Assembly (NCBI GenBank): GCA_002327965.1
Contig: DCVB01000038.1
Span: 15,599-43,140 of the forward strand
Direction of reading: 5' to 3'
Source: Candidatus Aminicenantes bacterium UBA2199
GTDB taxonomy: Bacteria; Acidobacteriota; Aminicenantia; UBA2199
DNA: 27,542 nt
Under the pieces are notes generated by a model. That model made no database searches. It saw nothing but the letters and a program-made list of their open reading frames with translations, and was not told where the DNA came from. Both the position numbers and the translations under genes were made by a program. Below are positions 1 to 8,179 of this stretch, in pieces (positions within the stretch are counted from its first letter, which is position 1; each line of letters begins with the position of its first letter).

Positions 1-126
1 TATATGATCACCAACGACTATCCCAAGATGGGCTCGCACCTCTACCGCTTCATCAGCCTGTACCTCTCCAAAAAGGGGCAAACGATGATCGAGGAGATCG
101 GCTTCATCCCGGTCACCAGCTATTGA
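1..126 (+). CDS. pstS: Phosphate ABC transporter substrate-binding protein PstS, C-terminal end (5' truncated)
   Basis: The frame is open from the first base and ends at a TGA at 124-126, giving 41 residues. The fragment contains Tyr-Pro-Met/Lys-type text ending in a helix (YLSKKGQTMIEEIGFIPV) that matches the usual end of phosphate-binding proteins, where the last helix and a GFIP/GYVPL-like segment close the second lobe. It lies 16 nt upstream of pstC in the same direction, the standard pst operon position. The role would be capture of inorganic phosphate in the periplasm for the PstCAB transporter. The identification leans mainly on context, because only the last part of the protein is in the window. 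Confidence 0.8.
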   Translation, partial: YMITNDYPKMGSHLYRFISLYLSKKGQTMIEEIGFIPVTSY

Positions 127-142
127 TCGCCGCCCGCACTCC

Positions 143-1285
143 GTGAAGACGAACGAACGCAACCTGGTCATGAGCGACGCGGCCAGCCGCCTGCGGCGGC
201 TGGCCGCCTTCTTTTCCAAGGGCTTTCTTTTCCTGGTCGCCGCCGCCTCGCTCGTGGCCGTGCTGCTGATCATCGTCTATATCGCCCGTGACGCCATCCC
301 CTTCTTCAAGCTGCGCGGGCTGAAGGAGCTCTTCGCCAGCACAGCCTGGTTCCCCAGCGGCAATCCGCCTGAATTCGGCGCCCTGGCCATCTTCATCGGC
401 AGCGGCCTGGTCACCCTGGGCGCCATCCTGGTGGCCGTTCCCCTGGGCATCGCCGCGGCCATCGCCCTCAGCGACATCCTGCCCTACCGCCTGCGCCAGG
501 CGGTCAAGCCGGTCATCGAGATCCTGGCCGCTTTGCCCTCGGTGGCCTACGGCTTCTTCGCCCTGGTCATATTCGCGCCGCTGCTGCAGAACCACGGCGG
601 CTCGCTCCTCTCCCTGGCCGCCTGGCTCATCCTGCTGCCCCTGGGCCTGCTGATCGCATTCGCCGTCAGCGAGATCGCCACCCGCTCCATTCGCGCCGAC
701 GTGGCCCCGGCGGCGCGCTGGCTCCTGGCCGCGACGCTGGCCGCCGTCCTGGTGCGCGGACTGGTCGCGCTCTCCGCCATTCTGAAAAACGTGACCGTCA
801 GCAGCGGCACCAACGCCTTCAACGTCTCGATCATCCTGGGCATCATGGCCCTGCCTACCATCGTCAGCGTCGCCGAGGACTCGCTGCAGGCGGCGGGCCG
901 AGAACTGCGCGAAGGCAGTTACGCCCTGGGCGCCACCCGCGCCGAGAGCCTTTTCAGGGTCATCATTCCCGCCGCCGGCAGCGGCATCATCGCCGCCGTC
1001 ATCCTGGGCGTCATGCGCGCCATCGGCGAGACCATGGTGGTCTGGATGGCCTCGGGAAACGCCGCCCAGGTGCCGCAGCCCTGGTACAATTTTCTCAGCC
1101 CGGTGCGCACCCTGACCGCCACCATCGCCGGCGACATGGGCGAAGCCGACCAGGTCCTCGGCTCCGAGCGCTACCACGTGCTGTTCGCCCTGGCCCTGTG
1201 CCTGCTGCTGATCTCCTTTTTCGCCAACCTGGCCAGCGAATGGATCCTGCGCCGCCAGGCGCGCCGCCTGGGGGGGCTGAAGTAG
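143..1285 (+). CDS. pstC: Phosphate ABC transporter permease PstC, with extra membrane region
   Basis: Inner-membrane permease subunit of the high-affinity phosphate importer. It has an N-terminal membrane helix at about residues 22-50, a MetI-type core and the EAA-loop text EGSYALGATRAESLFRVIIP near residue 256, followed by the conserved AIGETMVVWMASG segment. With 380 residues from GTG 143 it is longer than a typical PstC (roughly 300-320). The extra material is a hydrophobic stretch around residues 150-225, between the ALPSVAYGFFAL helix and the LGIMALPTIVS helix. The start is uncertain: ATG 170 would give a protein nine residues shorter, and neither start has a good Shine-Dalgarno sequence. 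The stop codon TAG directly abuts the pstA ATG. Confidence 0.93.
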   Translation: MKTNERNLVMSDAASRLRRLAAFFSKGFLFLVAAASLVAVLLIIVYIARDAIPFFKLRGLKELFASTAWFPSGNPPEFGALAIFIGSGLVTLGAILVAVPLGIAAAIALSDILPYRLRQAVKPVIEILAALPSVAYGFFALVIFAPLLQNHGGSLLSLAAWLILLPLGLLIAFAVSEIATRSIRADVAPAARWLLAATLAAVLVRGLVALSAILKNVTVSSGTNAFNVSIILGIMALPTIVSVAEDSLQAAGRELREGSYALGATRAESLFRVIIPAAGSGIIAAVILGVMRAIGETMVVWMASGNAAQVPQPWYNFLSPVRTLTATIAGDMGEADQVLGSERYHVLFALALCLLLISFFANLASEWILRRQARRLGGLK

Positions 1286-2632
1286 ATGAAGCTCCGATCG
1301 CGCAAACTGCTCGACCGCTCGCTGACCGGGGTCAGCGTCATGGCCATCGTGCTGATGGCCCTGGCGCTGCTGGTGCTGCTTGGGCCCATTTTCAGCCGCG
1401 GCGCCGCGGCCTTCTTCTTCCGCGCCACCAGCGAATTCCGCCGCATCAACCTCGAGCAGTTCAACCGCGGCGACAGCCGCCGGATCGCCGCCGAATCCCA
1501 GGCCGTCGCCGAGGCCCGCCAACCGCTGTACGGGATGCTGGACGATTTCGCGGCCGAGCTGGAGGACATGGATCCGGCCCGGCGCCGGGAGCTGCGGCCG
1601 CAGTTCAAGGAAGTACGCGATCTGCTGCGCGAGCTGCTGGGGCCGCTTCCAGGGGAAATGGACGCCGTCATGCTGCGCCAGCAATACGGGCAGACGCGCT
1701 GGGAGCGGGCCCAGGTCACGCTGCAGCGCATCCTGTTCAGCGAGCAATGGGACTATTCCGATCCCAGCCGCATGGGCAGCAAGGTGCTGGTGCCGCGACG
1801 CCAGGCGTTCGTTGGCACGCAGCTGGAACCTCTTTTCCCCCATTTGCAGCAGAATTTGAAATCCATGCTGCGACCGCGCTTCACGTTCTACTGGCGCTTC
1901 CTGAGCGATCGCTCGCTCGACTCCCATTTCTTCGGCGGCATCTGGCCCGAGATCCTGGGCACGTTCTACCTCACCCTGGGCGCCATGCTGCTGGCCATCC
2001 CCTTCGGCGTGATCGCCGCCATCTACCTGAGCGAATTCGCCGCCGCCGGCCGGCTGGTGAGCCTGCTGCGCGTATGCATCAGCACCCTGGCCGGCGTCCC
2101 CAGCATCGTCTTCGGCCTCTTCGGCCTGGCCTTCTTCATCAACACCCTGCACCTCTCGCACTCCAAGAGCGTGCTGGCCGGCTCGGCCACCCTGGCGCTG
2201 CTGATCCTGCCGACCATCATCCGCGCCGCGGAAGAGGCGCTCAAGTCCGTGCCGCACGCCTACAAGGAGGCGGCGCTCAGCCTGGGCGCCAGCCCGCTGC
2301 GCATGGTGCTGACCGTGCTGCTGCCCGCCGCCCTGCCCGGCATCCTGACCGGCATCATCATCAGCATGGGCCGGGCCGCCGGCGAGACCGCGCCCATCAT
2401 CTTCACCGCCGCCGTCAGCGTCGGCCGGCCGCTGAAGCTGTGGGAAACATTGAACCAGCCCACGCCGGCCCTGCCCTGGAACATCTACAACCTGGCCACC
2501 GAGCACCAGGCGGTCGACCAGATCCGCCACGTGCAGTTCGGCATGGTGCTGACCCTGGTGCTGCTGGTATTGCTGCTGAACCTGGCGGCCATCGTCATCC
2601 GCGCCCGCGTCAGCAGGAAAATGAGAGGCTAA
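1286..2632 (+). CDS. pstA: Phosphate ABC transporter permease PstA with large inserted domain
   Basis: Second membrane permease of the Pst phosphate importer. The ATG follows the pstC stop with no gap. A first membrane segment lies at about residues 14-35, and a typical PstA core starts near residue 212 (GGIWPEILGTFYLTLGAMLL), with LAGVPSIVFGLFGLAFF, an EAA loop (YKEAALSLGASPLRMVLTVL) and GRAAGETAPIIFTAAV. Between them, about residues 45-205 form a charged, mostly helical soluble stretch rich in Arg, Glu and Gln. The total of 448 residues compares with about 280-300 for the common form. Since it follows the first membrane helix, I infer that the insert is periplasmic. The core assignment is secure; the function of the insert is unknown. 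Confidence 0.94.
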   Translation: MKLRSRKLLDRSLTGVSVMAIVLMALALLVLLGPIFSRGAAAFFFRATSEFRRINLEQFNRGDSRRIAAESQAVAEARQPLYGMLDDFAAELEDMDPARRRELRPQFKEVRDLLRELLGPLPGEMDAVMLRQQYGQTRWERAQVTLQRILFSEQWDYSDPSRMGSKVLVPRRQAFVGTQLEPLFPHLQQNLKSMLRPRFTFYWRFLSDRSLDSHFFGGIWPEILGTFYLTLGAMLLAIPFGVIAAIYLSEFAAAGRLVSLLRVCISTLAGVPSIVFGLFGLAFFINTLHLSHSKSVLAGSATLALLILPTIIRAAEEALKSVPHAYKEAALSLGASPLRMVLTVLLPAALPGILTGIIISMGRAAGETAPIIFTAAVSVGRPLKLWETLNQPTPALPWNIYNLATEHQAVDQIRHVQFGMVLTLVLLVLLLNLAAIVIRARVSRKMRG

Positions 2633-2635
2633 CCC

Positions 2636-3457
2636 ATGATCCAACCCACACTTGCGAACATCCGCGCCGCCGCCGAGCCCGCCACGGCGGATTACGGCGG
2701 CCGGCAGGCCCATGTCGCCTGCGACCGCTTCTCCTTCTTCTATGGAGACAACCAGGCGGTGAGGAACGTCACGCTGGACTTTCCCAGCTTCCAGGTGACG
2801 GCCATCATCGGACCCAGCGGCTGCGGAAAAAGCACCTTGCTGCGCTCGATCAACCGCATGAACGACCTGATCCCCGGCGGCCGCACCGGCGGCCGGCTGG
2901 TCTTCGACGGCCAGGACGTCTACGGCCCGCGCCTGGACGTCGTCACCCTGCGCCGGCGCATCGGCATGGTCTTCCAGAAGCCGAACCCGTTTCCCAAGTC
3001 CATATTCAACAACGTCGCCTACGGCCGCCGCCTCCATGACGGCCCCGACAAGGGCCGGCTCCAGGAAATCGTCGAGGCCAGCCTGCAGCGCGCCGGGCTA
3101 TGGGACGAGGTCAAGGACCGCCTGGACGACAACGCCCTGAGCCTGTCCGGGGGCCAGCAGCAGCGGCTGTGCATCGCGCGCGCGCTGGCGGTCGACCCCG
3201 AGGTGCTGCTGATGGACGAGCCGACCTCGGCCCTCGACCCGCGGGCCACGGCGCGCATCGAAGACCTGATCGCCGAGCTGCGCGGCCGCTACACCATCAT
3301 CATCGTCACCCACAACATGCAGCAGGCGGCCCGGGTTTCCGACCTGACCGCTTTCCTTTACGAAGGCGACCTGATAGAATACGGGGCGACGGCGCAGATG
3401 TTCACCCAACCGCGCCAGAAGCGGACCGAGGACTACATGACCGGCCGCTTCGGCTGA
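2636..3457 (+). CDS. pstB: Phosphate ABC transporter ATP-binding protein PstB
   Basis: Cytoplasmic ATPase that powers phosphate import through PstCA. All ABC signatures are present: Walker A GPSGCGKST (catalytic Lys65), Q-loop GMVFQKPNPFP, the LSGGQQQRL signature, Walker B VLLMDEPTSALD and the H-loop VTHNMQQA. The FQKPNPFPKSI text and the closing RTEDYMTGRFG are diagnostic of PstB within the ABC family. The protein has 273 residues, with about 25 extra N-terminal residues before the usual start of the ATPase core. It begins 3 nt after the pstA stop and is followed 14 nt later by phoU, consistent with one transcript. Confidence 0.97.
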   Translation: MIQPTLANIRAAAEPATADYGGRQAHVACDRFSFFYGDNQAVRNVTLDFPSFQVTAIIGPSGCGKSTLLRSINRMNDLIPGGRTGGRLVFDGQDVYGPRLDVVTLRRRIGMVFQKPNPFPKSIFNNVAYGRRLHDGPDKGRLQEIVEASLQRAGLWDEVKDRLDDNALSLSGGQQQRLCIARALAVDPEVLLMDEPTSALDPRATARIEDLIAELRGRYTIIIVTHNMQQAARVSDLTAFLYEGDLIEYGATAQMFTQPRQKRTEDYMTGRFG

Positions 3458-3471
3458 ACGTGGAGGCAACC

Positions 3472-4134
3472 ATGGCTGTGCACCTGCAGAAAGAGATCGA
3501 GAAGCTGAAGAAGCGCATCATCCTCTATGGCGGCATGATCGAGAAGAACCTGGAGAACGCCATCCGCTCGATCCAGGACAAGGACGTGGCCCTGGCGCGC
3601 CAGGTGCTGGAAGTGGACGACCAGGCCGACCAGTGGGAGGTCGACACCGAGGAGGAGTGCCTGAAGATCCTGGCGCTGCACCAGCCGGTGGCCGTCGACC
3701 TGCGCTTCATCATCGCCGTGCTCAAGATCAACAACGACCTGGAGCGCATCGGCGACGAGGCGGTCAACATCGCCGAGCGCTCGCTGCGCGTCTCGTCCCT
3801 GACCCTGCCCGGCGCCATGATCGATTTCGCCCCCTTGTGCCGGCTGGTCCAGGAGGCGCTCCGTTCCTGCCTCGACTCCCTGGTGCGCCTCGACGCCCCG
3901 CTGGCCCACCAGGTGCGCAATTCCGACGACGCCATCGACGAGATGGTCCACGGCCTGTTCGTCCGCCTCAAGGAGGAGGTCAAGAAGTTCCCGGCCCAGA
4001 CCGACCAGCTGGTGGAGTACCTGCGCGTCTGCCGCCACCTGGAGCGCATCGCCGACCACGCCACCAACATCGCCGAGGACGTCATCTACATGGTCGAGGG
4101 CAGCATCGTCCGCCACCGCCATGAAACCCCGTGA
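3472..4134 (+). CDS. phoU: Phosphate signalling protein PhoU
   Basis: Negative modulator that links the Pst transporter to the PhoR kinase and represses the Pho response when phosphate is plentiful. The 220-residue protein is built from two similar three-helix bundles. Each carries the metal-binding signature of the family: DLERIGDEAVNIAE (Glu91, Asp95) and HLERIADHATNIAED (Glu191, Asp195). The ATG at 3472 is chosen because it gives the standard N-terminus (HLQKEIEKLKKRI) and is preceded by a GGAGG at 3462-3466. An upstream in-frame extension would run back into pstB. The end overlaps the first possible start of phoB by 14 nt. Confidence 0.95.
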   Translation: MAVHLQKEIEKLKKRIILYGGMIEKNLENAIRSIQDKDVALARQVLEVDDQADQWEVDTEEECLKILALHQPVAVDLRFIIAVLKINNDLERIGDEAVNIAERSLRVSSLTLPGAMIDFAPLCRLVQEALRSCLDSLVRLDAPLAHQVRNSDDAIDEMVHGLFVRLKEEVKKFPAQTDQLVEYLRVCRHLERIADHATNIAEDVIYMVEGSIVRHRHETP

Positions 4135-4156
4135 CCCGGCGCCCGGGGAAAAGGCC

Positions 4157-4870
4157 ATGAGCGCCAAGGAAGCGGCAACGAAAGCGAAGCCGCTGGTCGC
4201 CGTCGTCGATGACGAGCCCGACATCCTGGAACTCGTGCGCCTGCACCTGGACCGGGCCGGCTTCACGGTCAGGCCTTTCGCCGCCGCCCGGCCGTTCCTG
4301 CAGTACCTGCAAAAGCATTTGCCCGACCTGCTGGTCCTCGACCTGATGCTGCCCGACGGCGACGGCCTGGAGATCTGCAAGGACCTGAAGCGCGAACCAC
4401 GCACCCGCGCCCTGCCCATCATCATCCTGACCGCCAGGGGCGAGAAGCCGGACATCGTCCTCGGCCTGGAGTTCGGCGCCGACGACTACCTGGTCAAGCC
4501 CTTCTCGCCGTCCGAGCTGGTGGCGCGGCTGAAAGCGGTCCTGCGCCGCAGCGCGGCGCCCGGACCCGACCGCCAGGGCCTGGTCCGCGTCGGCGAACAC
4601 CTGGCCATCGACCCGGGACGGCACAGCGCCCTGGTCGACGGCCGGCCCGTATCCCTGACCTCCACCGAGTTCTCGCTGCTGCTCATCCTCGGCCGCAAGC
4701 CGGGCTGGGTCTTTTCCCGTGAGCAGATCCTCGACAGCCTCTGGGGCGATGAAAAGGACGTCATCGACCGCACCGTCGACGTGCACATCAAGCACCTGCG
4801 GGAAAAGCTCGGGCCGGCCGGCTCGCTGATCAAGAACATCCGCGGCGTCGGCTACAAGATCGAGCCATGA
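4157..4870 (+). CDS. phoB: Phosphate regulon response regulator PhoB (OmpR family)
   Basis: DNA-binding response regulator with an N-terminal receiver and a C-terminal winged helix (OmpR/PhoB type), 237 residues. The receiver shows the acidic pair Asp18-Asp19, phospho-acceptor Asp62 in LVLDLMLPDGDG, the switch Thr in IIILTARG and the conserved Lys in DDYLVKPFS. The winged helix includes LTSTEFSLLLILGRKPGWVFSR and DVHIKHLREKLG. ATG 4157 is preferred because GGGGAAAAGG lies just upstream. An earlier in-frame ATG at 4121 would overlap phoU and add 12 residues. Location directly after phoU and before a PhoR-like kinase supports PhoB over other OmpR-family members. Confidence 0.93.
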   Translation: MSAKEAATKAKPLVAVVDDEPDILELVRLHLDRAGFTVRPFAAARPFLQYLQKHLPDLLVLDLMLPDGDGLEICKDLKREPRTRALPIIILTARGEKPDIVLGLEFGADDYLVKPFSPSELVARLKAVLRRSAAPGPDRQGLVRVGEHLAIDPGRHSALVDGRPVSLTSTEFSLLLILGRKPGWVFSREQILDSLWGDEKDVIDRTVDVHIKHLREKLGPAGSLIKNIRGVGYKIEP

Positions 4871-6618
4871 GAACGCGCCTGTTCTGGAAATTCTTCGCCG
4901 GCCTTTTCCTGTTCAGCCTGCTGCTGGCCATGGCCTTCTATTTCCTGGCCGTCGGCCAGGCCCGCGACCTCTACCTGCGGGCCAAGGAGGATTCACTGGT
5001 CCGGCTGGGGAACCTGGTCGGCGCCGAGCTGGCCGCCGACTGGCGGCAACTGGACCCCGCTGCCCAAGCGGCGGCCGGCGCGGGAAGCCTGCAGGCGCTC
5101 ATCGTGGAAAAGGGGGCGCGCTCCCGGGTGCGGCTCACCGTCATCGATCCCCGCGGCCGGGTCCTGGCCGACTCGCAGAGAGACCCCGCCGCGATGCAGA
5201 ACCACGCCGATCGTCCCGAGATCGCCGCCGCCCTCTCCGGACAGCCGCGCTCCGAGACCCATTTCAGCTTCACCCTGCGCGAACGCATGATTTACCATGC
5301 CCTGCCGCTCAAAAGCAACGGCACGACGGTCGCCGCCCTGCGCCTGAGCCTTTTCGTCAGCGACATCGAACTCGTCCTCGCCCCCTGGCGCGGCAAGGTC
5401 ACCCTGCTGCTGCTGACCCTGCTCGCCGTCTCCCTGCTCCTCTCGCTGCTGCTGTCCGGGAACCTGACCCGGCCGATCAAGGAGCTGGCCGCGGCCTTCC
5501 GTGCCGTCTCCTCGGGAAATCTGGATCTCCGTGTCCCCACGCGGCGCCGCGACGAGATCGGGCAGCTGACCGGCGATTTCAACGCCATGGTCGACGACCA
5601 GAAGCGCCTGCTGCAGCAGCTGCGCTACGGCCGGCAGGAGCTGGAGATCATCCTGGCCTCCCTCGCCGACGGCCTGCTGGTCATCGATGCCGAGGAGCGC
5701 ATCACCCGCGCCGGACCGAGCTTCTGCCGCCTGGCCGGCGACAGCGCCCCCGTCGGCAAGCCGTTCTGGGAGGTCCTGCGCCGCGCCGATTTCGCCGAGC
5801 TGGTGCGCCAGGCCGCCGGCGCCGGCGTCCAGGCCGAGCTGGAACTCGCGGGGCGCCCCTATTTCGTGTCGCTGGCGCCGCTGCCCGACCGCGGGGGGAC
5901 GGTCGTCACCTTTCACGACCTGTCGGCCGTCCGCAGCCTGGAAAAGCAGAAGAAGGACCTGGTGGCCAGCGTCTCGCACGAGCTGCGCACGCCGCTGACC
6001 GCCATCAAGGGCTATGTCGAGACACTGGCCGAGGATGCGACGGGCGACGCCCGCCGCTTCCTGGACGTGATCGGGCGCAACACCGACCGGCTGATCGAGA
6101 TGACCGACGACCTGCTGGCCCTTTCCGAGCTGGAGGAAAAGAGCGAGCGCCTGGAACGGGAAGAGATCGACTGGCCCGGGCTTCTGGCCGGCGTGCGTTC
6201 CCTGTTCGAGAAACGCATCAAGGAAAAAGGCCTGACGCTGGACGTTTCCCTGACCCAGCCTGCGGAGCGCATCGCCTTCCGGGGCGACCGCTTCCGCCTG
6301 GAGCAGATGCTCATCAACCTGCTGGATAACGCCGTGAAATATACCGACCAGGGCGGCATCGCCGTGAGCGTCGCCGCCGACAACGGCGGGCTGATCATCG
6401 AGGTCCGCGACAGCGGCGCCGGCATCCCGGTTGAACACCTGGACCGGATATTCGAGCGCTTCTACGTCGTGGACAAGGCGCGCTCGCGGCAAAACGGCGG
6501 CACCGGGCTGGGCCTGGCCATCGTCAAGCACATCGTGCAGCTGCACGGCGGCGAGATTGCCGTGCAAAGCCGGCCCGGCGCCGGGAGCACGTTCATTGTC
6601 CGCCTGTTCCCGGCCTGA
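4867..6618 (+). CDS. phoR: Phosphate regulon sensor histidine kinase PhoR-like
   Basis: Membrane sensor kinase partnered with the upstream PhoB, whose stop it overlaps (ATGA). Visible order: membrane segment at about residues 8-28, a periplasmic sensor region of about 140 residues, a second membrane segment near 178-198, HAMP about 199-250, PAS about 258-350, HisKA with the phospho-accepting His371 in VSHELRTPLTAIKGY, and a HATPase domain with N-box NLLDNAVKYT, DSGAGIP and GGTGLGLAIVKHI. The large periplasmic domain differs from E. coli PhoR, which has almost none, but is common in PhoR/PhoP-type kinases elsewhere. It is the last gene of the pst-pho run; a hairpin and a new promoter follow. 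Confidence 0.92.
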   Translation: MRTRLFWKFFAGLFLFSLLLAMAFYFLAVGQARDLYLRAKEDSLVRLGNLVGAELAADWRQLDPAAQAAAGAGSLQALIVEKGARSRVRLTVIDPRGRVLADSQRDPAAMQNHADRPEIAAALSGQPRSETHFSFTLRERMIYHALPLKSNGTTVAALRLSLFVSDIELVLAPWRGKVTLLLLTLLAVSLLLSLLLSGNLTRPIKELAAAFRAVSSGNLDLRVPTRRRDEIGQLTGDFNAMVDDQKRLLQQLRYGRQELEIILASLADGLLVIDAEERITRAGPSFCRLAGDSAPVGKPFWEVLRRADFAELVRQAAGAGVQAELELAGRPYFVSLAPLPDRGGTVVTFHDLSAVRSLEKQKKDLVASVSHELRTPLTAIKGYVETLAEDATGDARRFLDVIGRNTDRLIEMTDDLLALSELEEKSERLEREEIDWPGLLAGVRSLFEKRIKEKGLTLDVSLTQPAERIAFRGDRFRLEQMLINLLDNAVKYTDQGGIAVSVAADNGGLIIEVRDSGAGIPVEHLDRIFERFYVVDKARSRQNGGTGLGLAIVKHIVQLHGGEIAVQSRPGAGSTFIVRLFPA

Positions 6619-6643
6619 AGCAATATCGCCTCCTTTTCTCCTT

Positions 6644-6659
6644 GCGGTTGAAAAACCGC
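6644..6659 (+). other. Small perfect hairpin after phoR
   Basis: GCGGTT and AACCGC (6644-6649 and 6654-6659) form a 6-bp perfect stem closed by a GAAA tetraloop of the GNRA type. It sits 25 nt after the phoR stop. There is no T-run after it, so it is a poor intrinsic terminator, but it could mark or protect the 3' end of the pho transcript. It also covers the -35 hexamer of the next promoter. Confidence 0.4.
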
Positions 6660-6676
6660 GGGTAATGATTTATTAT
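6648..6676 (+). promoter_or_regulatory. Sigma70-like promoter for the binding-protein/kinase operon
   Basis: TTGAAA at 6648-6653 and TATTAT at 6671-6676 are separated by exactly 17 nt. The -10 box ends 9 nt before the ATG at 6686, so transcription is expected to begin within about 0-4 nt of the start codon. No Shine-Dalgarno sequence precedes this ATG. Confidence 0.6.
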
Positions 6677-6685
6677 CTTTGAACG

Positions 6686-8179
6686 ATGAGAATTGTGGCC
6701 TGGTTGTCGATCCTGCTGCTGTCCTTCGGGGCTCTTGCCGGGGAGTCCATCATTTATCTGCGGCCGGCCGACGCCCTCAACCTGAATCCCTGGCAAGCCG
6801 ATGATTCCTATTCCAACGAGATCGCGGCCAACATCTTCGATGGCCTGGTGCGCTTCAAGAAGAACTCCACCGAGATCGAGCCCTGCCTGGCCACCGCCTG
6901 GACGATCAGCGCCGACGGCCGCCAATGGCGGTTTTCCCTGCGCCGCGGCGTTCGCTTCCATGACGGCACGCCGTTCGATTCCCGGGCCGTCATTCATTCC
7001 CTCCAAAGCCGCCTAAAGAAAAAGCCGTCCGACCTCCAGAGGCTGAGTCCCCTCTTTTCCTTCATCACCGGCGTGCGCAGCCTCGAAGCGCACCAGGTGG
7101 AGATCACCCTCGACCGGCCCTATGCGCCGTTCCTTGTCGCGCTGGCCGATTCGGCCGCCTTTATCCAGTCGCCGGGTTCCGCGCGCTCCGCATCGTTCGT
7201 CCCCATCGGCACCGGCGCCTACCGCTTCTCCAGCTGGTCGAAGGACCGCTCGCTGATCCTGACCCACCACGCCCAATACTGGGGTGGAAAGCCCGGCGTG
7301 GAAAAAGTGGTTTTCAAGGTCATGCCCGACCCGTTGGGACGGCTGCTGCAGATCCGCAACGGCAGCGCCGACATGACCGCCATCCAGTCGGGCAAGGAGT
7401 TCGAGGAGCTTTCCCTGCGCAGCGACATCCATATCCTGAGCAACCCTTCCATCTCCACCCACTATCTGGGCTTCAACACGCGCCGCAAACCCTTTGACCG
7501 CGTCGAGGTGCGCACCGCCTTCCAGCATGTCATCCCCAAGGGGAACATGGTCAAGAAGATATTCCAGAACCTGGCCCAGCCGGCATTCACCCCGCTGCCG
7601 CCGCCCATTTTCCCCAACCAGCAGGCCGAGCCGCGGGACCGCTTCAACCTGGAAACGGCCCGCTCCCTGCTGAAGGCGGCCGGGCTGCCCAAAGGGTTCA
7701 GCTGCACCCTCTACTACGCCGACGGCCAGCAGGGCATCCAGGAGATCGTCGACCTACTGGCGCTCATGGCGCGCAACATCCAGATCACCATCCGCAAGGT
7801 CAGGCTGCCTTTCCCCGAACTGGTGAAGGCCGCCAGCCGCGGCGAGCACGACATGCTGATCCTGGGCTGGTCTACCGGCCCCGATCCCGATTTTTTCCTC
7901 TACCCGCTGTTCACCTTTTCCCCCGGCAACCGCAACCGCTTTTTCTACGAGAACGCGGCGCTGACCCGCCTGCTCGAGCAGGGCCAGACCACGATGGACC
8001 CGCTCCGGCGCGAACGCATTTACCTCGACGCCCTGGACATACTGCGGCGGGACGTGCCCTGGATGCCGCTCTTCCATCTCATCGACAATCTGGCCTGCAG
8101 CCGCCGCATCGACGGCCTTTTCTTCACGCCGCTGGGGCAGGTCATTTTCCGTGAAGTCACCAAGGAGTCATCAAAATGA
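6686..8179 (+). CDS. Family 5 extracellular solute-binding protein (peptide-type), first paralogue
   Basis: Secreted periplasmic binding protein of the SBP_bac_5 (DppA/OppA) family, 497 residues. An N-terminal signal peptide of about 19 residues ends in an ALAG-type cleavage region with no lipobox Cys, so the protein is probably free in the periplasm. Family hallmarks are the early NIFDGLVRF segment, GRQWRFSLRRGVRFHDGTPFD, the GTGAYRF turn and the late DHDML-like segment followed by DPDFFLYPLF. Ligands of the family are peptides, nickel, opines or sugars, so the substrate cannot be read from sequence. No permease or ATPase gene adjoins it. It ends with an ATGA overlap onto a paralogue. Confidence 0.9.
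   Translation: MRIVAWLSILLLSFGALAGESIIYLRPADALNLNPWQADDSYSNEIAANIFDGLVRFKKNSTEIEPCLATAWTISADGRQWRFSLRRGVRFHDGTPFDSRAVIHSLQSRLKKKPSDLQRLSPLFSFITGVRSLEAHQVEITLDRPYAPFLVALADSAAFIQSPGSARSASFVPIGTGAYRFSSWSKDRSLILTHHAQYWGGKPGVEKVVFKVMPDPLGRLLQIRNGSADMTAIQSGKEFEELSLRSDIHILSNPSISTHYLGFNTRRKPFDRVEVRTAFQHVIPKGNMVKKIFQNLAQPAFTPLPPPIFPNQQAEPRDRFNLETARSLLKAAGLPKGFSCTLYYADGQQGIQEIVDLLALMARNIQITIRKVRLPFPELVKAASRGEHDMLILGWSTGPDPDFFLYPLFTFSPGNRNRFFYENAALTRLLEQGQTTMDPLRRERIYLDALDILRRDVPWMPLFHLIDNLACSRRIDGLFFTPLGQVIFREVTKESSK

Noticed and set aside
113..3037. Very long open frame on the minus strand across pstC-pstB, and similar ones opposite lon, phoR, the kinase and pepA
   Set aside because: They are antisense shadows of clear genes caused by GC-rich codon use. 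Their translations are low-complexity (rich in Gln, Gly, Ala, Asp, Arg), have no family motifs and would require displacing well-supported genes.
6644..6659. Intrinsic terminator after phoR
   Set aside because: The stem is perfect but only 6 bp and is followed by GGGTAATG rather than a T-run, so I list it only as a hairpin.
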